From AG-12 sp027339635 (GTDB taxonomy: Bacteria; Chloroflexota; Dormibacteria; Aeolococcales; Bog-877): a stretch of DNA of 40,142 bases. The notes under the pieces were generated by a model. It made no database searches, was not told where the DNA came from, and saw nothing but the letters and a program-made list of their open reading frames with translations. Each line of letters begins with the position of its first letter. Positions within the stretch are counted from its first letter, which is position 1. Shown here piece by piece: positions 8,380-15,097 of this stretch. The translations under genes and the position numbers were made by a program. The DNA lies in the NCBI GenBank assembly GCA_027339635.1, contig DAHWNZ010000017.1, positions 1 through 40,142 of the forward strand, read 5' to 3'.

Positions 8380-8908
8380 CACCGTCCTCCTCGTTGGGCA
8401 CCTTCTCGGAGGGCTTCGGAGCCGCCGACTTGGTCGGCTGACGCTTCCTGGCGGTGGCGGGACGCGCCGTCTCCGACTTCTCTTCTGCGACCGCCGCCTC
8501 GATCGGCGCCGCAGCCACAGCCTCGGGTACCTCCGGCTTAAGCCCGGTCGCCTTGGGCTCAAGCGGCTTCGCCCTCCCGCCCTCTAGGCTCGCGATCGAA
8601 TCGATACGGAGCTCGGTCAGGTCGGCGCGGAAACCGCGCTGTCGGCGGTAGCGCTTCTTGGGCTTGTACTTGAACACCAGGATCTTGGGCCCGCGAAGGT
8701 GCGACACCGCGGTCGCGTTGACCGTGACTTCGGAAAGCCGGGGCGTGCCCACCATCGTGGCGCCGGAGTCCCCCGCCTCGGCCACAACCATGCGCACGTC
8801 CTCAAGCTGCAGCTCCGCCCCGGGCTCGACATCCAAGCGATCAACCACGACCCTCTGCCCGGGCGTGGCGCGGTACTGGCGACCGCCAATCTGGACTATG
8901 GCGTACAT
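8369..8908 (-). CDS. rplU: 50S ribosomal protein L21 with a long C-terminal extension
   Basis: The first 103 or so residues are a normal L21: MYAIVQIGGRQYRATPGQ, then VTVNATAVSHLRGPKILVFKYKPKKRYRRQRG and the closing LTELRIDSI. L21 binds 23S rRNA domain II. After that comes a tail of about 75 residues rich in Ala, Glu, Pro and Lys (PEAVAAAPIEAAVAEEKSE) and probably disordered, giving 179 residues where about 103 is usual. The ATG at 8908 has AGGAG five bases upstream; a longer in-frame start at 8947 lacks one. The extension carries the rpmA ribosome-binding site in its last codons. Confidence 0.95.
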   Translation of the reverse strand: MYAIVQIGGRQYRATPGQRVVVDRLDVEPGAELQLEDVRMVVAEAGDSGATMVGTPRLSEVTVNATAVSHLRGPKILVFKYKPKKRYRRQRGFRADLTELRIDSIASLEGGRAKPLEPKATGLKPEVPEAVAAAPIEAAVAEEKSETARPATARKRQPTKSAAPKPSEKVPNEEDGDGA

Positions 8909-8960
8909 TGCAACTCCTGAGGCTGGGCCGAGCCATGAGGGCTCCACCGCGGGGGGTTGG

Positions 8961-8984
8961 GAACTGACCCGATGCGTTCAGTTC
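8961..8984 (-). promoter_or_regulatory. Hairpin in the rplU leader
   Basis: GAACTGA and TCAGTTC form a perfect 7-bp stem around a 10-base loop, about 50 bases before the rplU start. L21 leaders in some bacteria autoregulate the rplU-rpmA operon; this hairpin is a candidate but does not visibly match a known leader. Confidence 0.35.
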
Positions 8985-8996
8985 ACCTGGGATGGC

Positions 8997-9002
8997 AGTT
9001 TA
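8997..9002 (-). promoter_or_regulatory. Possible -10 box for rplU-rpmA-obg
   Basis: On the minus strand TAAACT sits just upstream of the leader hairpin, in the only real gap (132 bases) between the lipoprotein gene and rplU. There is no good -35 match, so this is weak. Confidence 0.3.
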
Positions 9003-9040
9003 CCAGAGAAACAAGATGCCCTGGACTCTGGCACACGGGC

Positions 9041-9997
9041 CTACGGGCCGGTGACCGTCACCGGCGCCAGGGCGCCGTAGTTGAGCTGGAGGTCGTTCTG
9101 GGTGGCTGACCCATTGCTCGCGACCAGGCCGGCGGATGAAAGGTACATGCCCCGGCCCACATCGGCCAGGATCTGAACCTCAAAGCTGATGGAGAGGATG
9201 CCCGGTCCCGAGCTGGAGCGCCCGGGGATGTCGAAGCCCGACCAGGTCGGTATCACAGAGCCGACAACCGGATAGCTGGCCCCCGAGGTGCTGGCGTTGC
9301 CGGCGACCGACTCCGTGGTCACGTAGTCGAAGTCGGAGGGCAGGGTTATGCCAAGGCTCGCCCCTCCCGCAGAACCACCGCCGGTGTTGGTGATCACCGC
9401 CTGATACACCACGTCGGATCCGGCCTGGGCCGACTGCGGACTGACGTGGAGCACGAAGCTCAACGATGGCGCCGGCGTTATCTCCAGAGTGACGGGCTGG
9501 CCGGTCAGCGAGTTGGAGTACCCCGTGGCATAGACGAGGGGCGCCGCCTGTACCGAGCCGGCGTTGCCGGCCGCCTCCAGGTTGGCGGTGATGACCACCT
9601 GGCTCGCCTGCCCCGGTGCCCCTGGCCCGATGGTCCAGCTGCCCCAGGTCAGGGTCGAGTCGTGGGATGAAGGGGCGACATCGGACGACCGCACGGCGTC
9701 CCCGCTCTCCACCAGCGAGGCGGTGCTGGTGTACACGAAGCCTGAGGGCACGTCCATGCGCAGGGTGACCCCCCGAACCGACGACTGCCCGGTGTTGGTC
9801 ACGGTCATCTGCACCTGGGCCACGGTGCCCTGGGCGACAGGCTCCGATCGCCCCTGGCTGCCGGTCTGGGTGATGACCTGGGTGGATACGGAAAGGGTTG
9901 TGAGCTGGGATGAACCTCCGCACGAGCTCAGCAGCCCCACCGCCAAACCGACCACGGGAAAGCAGGCGGCCACCCCCATCTGTCGGCGCAGCTTCAG
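9041..9997 (-). CDS. Secreted lipoprotein with two DUF11-like repeats
   Basis: The protein has a signal peptide ending in a lipobox (LLSSC, Cys about residue 26) and then two immunoglobulin-like beta repeats of the DUF11 type, near residues 45-165 and 185-310. Each has the pattern VQMTVTNTGQSSVRGVTLRM or VYQAVITNTGGGSAGGASL. It is probably anchored outside the membrane and structural or adhesive; no enzyme motif is seen. The start is uncertain. ATG at 9979 leaves no positive charge before the hydrophobic stretch and no ribosome site. CTG at 9997 overlaps the maf stop (CTGA), has GGAGGG five bases upstream and adds KLRRQ, completing a normal lipoprotein signal. I prefer CTG. Confidence 0.72.
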   Translation of the reverse strand: MKLRRQMGVAACFPVVGLAVGLLSSCGGSSQLTTLSVSTQVITQTGSQGRSEPVAQGTVAQVQMTVTNTGQSSVRGVTLRMDVPSGFVYTSTASLVESGDAVRSSDVAPSSHDSTLTWGSWTIGPGAPGQASQVVITANLEAAGNAGSVQAAPLVYATGYSNSLTGQPVTLEITPAPSLSFVLHVSPQSAQAGSDVVYQAVITNTGGGSAGGASLGITLPSDFDYVTTESVAGNASTSGASYPVVGSVIPTWSGFDIPGRSSSGPGILSISFEVQILADVGRGMYLSSAGLVASNGSATQNDLQLNYGALAPVTVTGP

Positions 9998-10671
9998 CGC
10001 GTCCCTCCGCTCCGGTTGGAGCTGGCCAAGGGTCGCCTCGTGGTGGCCGACTTCCCCAGCGGCACCGGATGGTCAGGGGCGGTGGGCAGGGGATTGGGGT
10101 ACCCCACATCCGTGAGCAGCTGCATCGCCATCTGGCAGTCCAGCCCGATAACCGTGTCGGTGCGCCCCCCGATTGCATCCACCAGCGACCCGCCCAGGCC
10201 CTGCACCGCATAAGCTCCCGCCTTGTCGAGTGGCTCTCCGCCGGCCACGTACTGCTCCAGCTCCTCATCGCTGAACTGACGCATGCGCACCGCCGAACGG
10301 GATACCCCGGTGCTCTCCTTCATGGTCGCCGGGCAGAGGGCACAGATTCCCGTGAGCACCACGTGGCGGGTGCCCCGGAGCTCGCTCAGCATCTCCTTCG
10401 CCCGCTGGTCGGTGCCGGGCTTTCCCAGCGCTCCACTGGGCCCCATCACGATGGTGTCGGCGGCCAGCACGTACGCGCCGGCGCGGTTTCGCAGCTGGCC
10501 GATTATCGCGTGAGCCTTGGCGCGCGCCACCAGCTGCACGGCCAGGTCGGCGCACATGCCGGGCGCCATCTGCTCCTCCATCTGCGCCGGGATCACGCTG
10601 AAGCGCAGACCCAGGCGAACCAGGAGCTCACGGCGTCGGGCTGAACCGGAGGCCAGGACTAACTCCGCCAC
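9994..10671 (-). CDS. maf: Maf-family nucleotide pyrophosphatase
   Basis: Maf proteins hydrolyse non-canonical nucleoside triphosphates such as dTTP/UTP or m7GTP and can affect septum formation. The 225-residue protein opens with LVLASGSARRRELL (residues 4-17), carries the AADTIV motif with the catalytic Asp, and later EPLDKAGAYAVQGLGGSLV and GRTDTVIGLD, all in the expected order. About 30 residues beyond the usual C-terminus are Pro/Arg-rich and have no clear role. It starts with GTG at 10671. It follows the complex-I-like membrane genes after an 85-base gap and is coupled to the lipoprotein gene. The exact substrate class cannot be told. Confidence 0.9.
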   Translation of the reverse strand: MAELVLASGSARRRELLVRLGLRFSVIPAQMEEQMAPGMCADLAVQLVARAKAHAIIGQLRNRAGAYVLAADTIVMGPSGALGKPGTDQRAKEMLSELRGTRHVVLTGICALCPATMKESTGVSRSAVRMRQFSDEELEQYVAGGEPLDKAGAYAVQGLGGSLVDAIGGRTDTVIGLDCQMAMQLLTDVGYPNPLPTAPDHPVPLGKSATTRRPLASSNRSGGTR

Positions 10672-10756
10672 GTCCCTGATGAGCCTCCCAGTTCAGATGA
10701 TTGACCGCGGCCGGGGCCGGGTCTTTGCCCGCTGGAGGTTAGCACCCTCACGGGAA

Positions 10757-11488
10757 TTACAGTTTAGCAGCCGTCCCCGTGCCGGCCGGGTCAAGCCCCC
10801 GAAGAGGGGTGTGCTTCAGAGCCAGCGCCCAGGCCGTCCCCAGCGCCAGCGAGCCCGCCAGGATGACGACCAGGTCCAATTCGAATGGAAGCAAGCGGAG
10901 GGCCGGGAAGCAGATCAGCACGGCCACCCCGAAGCGGACTGCCCAGGAGAGGCCCGAGAGAGAGGTGAGGTAAGGGTGGGGGCCGGAGGCCCAGGGCGCC
11001 ACCAACAGGCAGAGCAGCCCCACGGCCAAGCGCCCCAGCAGCGCCCCTGGGCCGGGAGCCGCCAGGATCGCCGCCCATTGGGCAGTCCCCAGCACCTCCG
11101 CCAGGAGCAGGACCGCAACCGCTGACGACACGGAAGCCGCCAGCCACCTTCCCCCGCCCGGGACCTGCAAGTTGATCAAGGAGTCGAGGGCCAGGAGTCC
11201 CAGCACGGTGAGGGCGACCCCCCCCAGCCCCACCGATGTCAGGCCCGCGATGGAGAGGGCAGCCAGAGGACTTCCGGACCAGGGCAGGCTGGCCATGGTC
11301 AGCGTGCCGAGGAGGATGGCGGAGACCACAAAGACTGGGTCCAGGCCGCTGCCGAGGCCGGAAAGAGAGCCCCTGACAGAACCTCGCGCCCCCACGGCGA
11401 GAGCCCAGGCAGATGCCGCCAGGGTCAGGCCGCCTGGGTAGATGAGCAGGGCGGCGCACAGGGCGAGCCCGATGAGCACGTGGTTCAC
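10757..11488 (-). CDS. Polytopic membrane protein, last gene of the complex-I-like module
   Basis: The 243-residue product is almost entirely hydrophobic, with about seven or eight predicted membrane helices (for example LIGLALCAALLIYPGGLTLAA at the start). A short soluble tail (HTPLRGLDPAGTGTAAKL) ends it. I cannot place it firmly. Its position as the fourth gene of a module related to Nuo/Hyf membrane subunits suggests a NuoH/HyfC-like partner, but the quinone-site motifs of NuoH are not visible. It starts with GTG at 11488, sharing GTGA with the stop of the NuoN-like gene, so it should be translated in step with it. Confidence 0.65.
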   Translation of the reverse strand: MNHVLIGLALCAALLIYPGGLTLAASAWALAVGARGSVRGSLSGLGSGLDPVFVVSAILLGTLTMASLPWSGSPLAALSIAGLTSVGLGGVALTVLGLLALDSLINLQVPGGGRWLAASVSSAVAVLLLAEVLGTAQWAAILAAPGPGALLGRLAVGLLCLLVAPWASGPHPYLTSLSGLSWAVRFGVAVLICFPALRLLPFELDLVVILAGSLALGTAWALALKHTPLRGLDPAGTGTAAKL

Positions 11489-12732
11489 GGGCGGAACCCC
11501 ATCAGGAGATGGACCGCCGTGACCGGCACCACCCCCAGCACCAGTGTCCCCGCGGCCAGAGCCACGGCCACGACCTGGCTCCAGCGCAGGGCGCCAGCGG
11601 TTCTGGGAGAGAGGCTGGAGCGCATGGCGGCAGCGGATGCCCCCAGCTGCAGGCCGCTCGCCAGAAGCAGGATTCCCGAGACAACAGGGCTGAATGCGGT
11701 GGCCGCCAGCACCACCAGCAGCCGGCCCGTGAAGCCACCGAACGGCGGCACGCCGGACATCCCGATCCAGCCCACGAGGCGGGGCCTGCTCGTCTCGTCC
11801 GGACCCAGCACCGCACCCCCGAGCCAGTGGCATACCAGCAGCACCATGGCGGCAGACAGCCCCTCCAAGGTGCCAAAGCCGATCCCCGCGCAGATGAGCC
11901 CGCCATCACAGGCCAGGGTGCGGGGGTAGCGGCCCTGGTCGGGCCCGAGAAGCGCCCGCATGCCCCAGAACAGTGCGGTTGCGAGCCCGAGTCCGATGAG
12001 CAACTCGCGCATGGGGCTGGCCACCGCCGAGGTCGTCATCGCGACCAACCTTGCCTCCAGAAGCGCTCCGGTGGGGAGCAACAGCAACCTCCAGAACGCC
12101 AGCTCGGAGTGCCCGAGCCTACCGATGACACCGGGCCAGCCTGAGAAGGGGAAGACTCCGAGAACCGCGGTGACCGCCCCCGTGAGCAGGATCGCCTCCA
12201 GCAGAGGCGGAGCCCCGCCGACGCGCACGGAGGGGACGACCGCGGCGGCGCCAAGCAGACAGCCGGTCGCAACCACCGCCTGCCGCGCGACCGACCGAAC
12301 GGAGAGCTGCGGGCCGGCCACCCGCTGCCAGCGCACCCAGACCGCCCCCATCAGCAACCCCACCAAGCCGGCGGCGACCACCAGGGAGTTGGTGCAAAGG
12401 GCGGAAGCGGCCGCGACCGAAAGGATGAGAAAGAGCGCTTCCGCCGCCGCACTTGGCCCTCCCTCTCCGGCGGAACTGATTTCCAACGCCAGCATGGCGA
12501 CGGCCCCCAGCATGATGCCGGCCATGATCCTGGTCGGGGATAGCGCCCCGAGGCCCTCCGCGAGACGGGCCGGAGCGGGATGCTCCAGCAGGAGAAGGTG
12601 GGACGCCAAGGCCCCCCCGAGGGCGACGAAGACCAGAGCTCCCGCGATCTGAACCAGCCTTGATCGCCCCCCCAGCAGCAGCACCGCCAGAGCGGCCAGG
12701 GCCAAACCGGCCGCCCCCAGAGCCCAGATCAC
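11485..12732 (-). CDS. NuoN/NuoM/HyfF-like antiporter-type membrane subunit, pumping residues missing
   Basis: The 415-residue protein has about a dozen hydrophobic helices and recognisable pieces of the proton-translocating subunit family: GVFPFSGWP near residues 192-200 (family pattern FK-x-x-x-x-PFHxW) and MSGVPPFGGFTGR, which matches the SGxPPxxGFxGK signature. The helix-5 Glu is replaced (SLVVAAGLVGLL, Ala/Gly at that point), the helix-7 Lys is Val190, and the His after PF is Ser. As established for complex I, these charged residues carry protons, so this subunit is probably not an active pump. Start is GTG at 12732, overlapping the previous stop as GTGA. Confidence 0.75.
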   Translation of the reverse strand: MIWALGAAGLALAALAVLLLGGRSRLVQIAGALVFVALGGALASHLLLLEHPAPARLAEGLGALSPTRIMAGIMLGAVAMLALEISSAGEGGPSAAAEALFLILSVAAASALCTNSLVVAAGLVGLLMGAVWVRWQRVAGPQLSVRSVARQAVVATGCLLGAAAVVPSVRVGGAPPLLEAILLTGAVTAVLGVFPFSGWPGVIGRLGHSELAFWRLLLLPTGALLEARLVAMTTSAVASPMRELLIGLGLATALFWGMRALLGPDQGRYPRTLACDGGLICAGIGFGTLEGLSAAMVLLVCHWLGGAVLGPDETSRPRLVGWIGMSGVPPFGGFTGRLLVVLAATAFSPVVSGILLLASGLQLGASAAAMRSSLSPRTAGALRWSQVVAVALAAGTLVLGVVPVTAVHLLMGFRP

Positions 12733-13334
12733 GAGCCCGTTTCCCAGGGCGCCGATCGAGCCAGAAGAACCAGTGGCACGGCCGCCATCGCCACCATCAG
12801 CGAGACCCAAGGGAGCGTGCCCCGAGCGGAGCTCAGGAGCACGAATGAGGCCGTGCCCATCGCCAGGCAGAAGGCCCCCATGGCGAGGTCAGAGGGACCT
12901 CGCCCGGTCGCCACCCTGATGACGCCCACCTCCCACGCGAAGAGGCAGGCGAAGGCCGGGCCCTGCGTCGACACCGTGCCCGCCGCGAGGTGCCCCGACA
13001 GCAGACGCGCAGCGAGCAGTCCGCCGACCCCTGCCAGGAGACGCAGGCTGCGCACGTCGAAGACTCTCTCCCTGCCCACGACCGGCGTGTTACCCAGGAG
13101 CCACCTGGCGCTGGCGATGACCGGCAGTCGGCCCAGGGCCAGGATGAGCAAGCAGGCCATCCCCCCAACTCCTCCCAGGACCGCAAACGATGGCACTCCC
13201 CCCGTGAGCGAGACGACCCCTCCCAGTCCGAGCCCCATGGCCAGCGCGCTTGCGGCGAGCCCCCGCGGCCCGACGCTCAGGAGCGCCACGGCCGAGCCCA
13301 CGAAGCCGGCGGCCGCCAACAGCCCCGTCGTCAC
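12729..13334 (-). CDS. Small membrane protein of HyfE-like size in the complex-I-like module
   Basis: The 201-residue product has about six to seven hydrophobic segments (GLLAAAGFVGSAVALLSV, LAMGLGLGGVVSLTG, GMACLLILALG, LPWVSLMVAMAAVPLVLLA). Length and place between a NuoL-like and a NuoN-like gene match HyfE of hydrogenase-4-type clusters, a NuoK-related subunit. The sequence match itself is weak, so this is context inference. It starts with GTG at 13334, sharing GTGA with the end of the NuoL-like gene. A much longer frame through the same bases (to 14876) is a shadow of the NuoL-like gene. Confidence 0.62.
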   Translation of the reverse strand: MTTGLLAAAGFVGSAVALLSVGPRGLAASALAMGLGLGGVVSLTGGVPSFAVLGGVGGMACLLILALGRLPVIASARWLLGNTPVVGRERVFDVRSLRLLAGVGGLLAARLLSGHLAAGTVSTQGPAFACLFAWEVGVIRVATGRGPSDLAMGAFCLAMGTASFVLLSSARGTLPWVSLMVAMAAVPLVLLARSAPWETGS

Positions 13335-15082
13335 CGCTGTGCCATCAGCCAGACGGCCAGCGCGGTCAGGCCGATCCACAGCCAGATGGGACGCTCCGCA
13401 ACCTCCCGTTCGGAGATCGCAAGCCCATGGTCGATCACCCCCAGCAGAGACCTTGCGGAGGTGGAGGCCTGCCCCAGCCGCCGACCGAGTGATTGCAGAA
13501 AAAGAGGGAGCTCCGGATCGGACGCGGGTTCGACCGCCCCCAGGTGGAGTCGCATGGGCCCAAGCCCCAGGGCGTACCGCAGAGCGATGGCGCCAACCAG
13601 CAGCATGGCCACCAGGGCCGCGAGATATCCCACGGGGTAGAGCAACCCTGGGACTTCCAGGAGCAGCGGGTCGGGCGCCGTGAGCGGCGAGGTGACAGCC
13701 GTGGTGGAGAAGGCGAACGCCGCTGCCACGCCGGTCACCACCCAGCCTCCCGCCACTGTGAAGGCGATCGAGAGACCGGCGGGGATCGCCAGCACCCAGT
13801 TGGACCCCTCCGCCGCGGGGGGGCGCAGGAGCAGCAGCCCGGGGAGCACCAGGCAGAGGGCGACAAGGCAGGCGACGTACCCGACCGCGGGCAACAAGCC
13901 AGAGTTGCGGGTGGGGGCTGCCAACTCGAACCCGAGCACGGCCGCGGTGAAGCCAAACGAGAGCGGTGACAAGAGGCCGATGGTCCCGAGCCAGAGCCAG
14001 CCGCCCAGGAGTCCTGCCCTGAGCCCTGAGGGAGACGGCCTCGGAGCCTGGGCGTGGCGAAGCCGGGGCAGGAAGTAGACCAACAGTTCCAGGAACAGCG
14101 CTGCCGCGACCGCCAGCTCGATGCCCGCTGTGGAATCGGTCCCGAACCCGACCAGGATCAGCGCCACGACGATCAGTGGGAGGGCCGCGTCGGAGCGACT
14201 GCGGCGCCACACGGTGAGTGAAGCCGCTGCGCCTGTCAGCGCCAGGAGGAGTCCCAGGAGGTCCAGAACGGTCCCAAACGATGGTGAGGGCCAGCTCCCG
14301 CCGCTCAATTGCAGATCCCGGAGCAGGACCGTCAGACCGGTGGGGATCGCTGCCACAGCGAGCCAGTCGGCGACGTCGAGGGATCGGACGGTGGTCCCCC
14401 CAACCCCCGACCGGCCAAACAGCAGAGAGACGGAGCCCAGTCGGACCAGTGCCGGGATGAGCAGGATCCAGGCGACGATGAAGTTGACGGATACGGTCGG
14501 TATGTCGCTGAACTGCAGGGTCCCGGCGGTGTGGTAGATCGTCAGGACCGCGGCCAGCCAGATCAGAGCCACGGTCTGATCCGCCACCGCCGCCCAGATG
14601 ATCCTGTGGCTCGCGGTTCTCGGGGAGCGGGCGTAGCTGAGCCCGATACCACCCACGGCTGAGAGTTGGAGGCCGACGAACAGGCCGAGCAATCCCCCGG
14701 CCAGGGCGGCCATGAGGCTGCCGGCGACTGCAAGCCCCAACGCCGAGGATGCCAGCGGCCGGCGGTCGGCGGCGGCGAGGCTGACCAGCAGACCCGCGCC
14801 AAGTATGAGCAGCGCCATCAAAAGCCCCCCCACTCCGAATTGGAGGGTTACCGGCAGTCCTGAGTCGACCCGCCACAGGGTGACGGTCACCGTTCCGCTG
14901 GGTCCGATGCGTAGGAGCAGGTCCAGAGTGCCGGCTGCAGCCAGCGCGATGCTGCCCCGAACCGACCAGCGGGCGATGACGCCCGGCTCCAGAGTCGCGG
15001 GCGAGGGAAGCACGCCACCCAAGAAAGCGCCGATCGCGGGGAGGACCAGTACCAGGAGGGGAAGTGTCGTCAGGGACAGCAT
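13331..15082 (-). CDS. NuoL/HyfB-like antiporter-type membrane subunit, pumping residues replaced
   Basis: The 583-residue protein has about fourteen or more hydrophobic helices and the overall plan of NuoL/MrpA-type subunits. The helix-5 region reads LGLFVGLQLSAVGGIGLSY, so the conserved proton-path Glu is Gln139. In the helix-7 region the essential Lys is Arg214 (ALVRLGSVSLLF), and the usual PLHxWLPDAMEGPTP block is absent. The C-terminus has one more amphipathic part (IDHGLAISEREVAERP) before the last helix. The ATG at 15082 follows valS by 15 bases with GGGGA upstream. It is the first of four genes joined by GTGA overlaps. No hydrophilic NADH, hydrogenase or Fe-S subunit is in the window. 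Confidence 0.75.
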   Translation of the reverse strand: MLSLTTLPLLVLVLPAIGAFLGGVLPSPATLEPGVIARWSVRGSIALAAAGTLDLLLRIGPSGTVTVTLWRVDSGLPVTLQFGVGGLLMALLILGAGLLVSLAAADRRPLASSALGLAVAGSLMAALAGGLLGLFVGLQLSAVGGIGLSYARSPRTASHRIIWAAVADQTVALIWLAAVLTIYHTAGTLQFSDIPTVSVNFIVAWILLIPALVRLGSVSLLFGRSGVGGTTVRSLDVADWLAVAAIPTGLTVLLRDLQLSGGSWPSPSFGTVLDLLGLLLALTGAAASLTVWRRSRSDAALPLIVVALILVGFGTDSTAGIELAVAAALFLELLVYFLPRLRHAQAPRPSPSGLRAGLLGGWLWLGTIGLLSPLSFGFTAAVLGFELAAPTRNSGLLPAVGYVACLVALCLVLPGLLLLRPPAAEGSNWVLAIPAGLSIAFTVAGGWVVTGVAAAFAFSTTAVTSPLTAPDPLLLEVPGLLYPVGYLAALVAMLLVGAIALRYALGLGPMRLHLGAVEPASDPELPLFLQSLGRRLGQASTSARSLLGVIDHGLAISEREVAERPIWLWIGLTALAVWLMAQR

Positions 15083-15097
15083 GGCGCCGTCCCCAAC

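Noticed and set aside
12729..14876. 715-codon open frame on the minus strand through the complex-I-like genes
   Set aside because: It is a shifted frame of the NuoL-like gene, Arg/Pro/Gly-rich in its first 500 codons; only its end, from the GTG at 13334, is a real gene.
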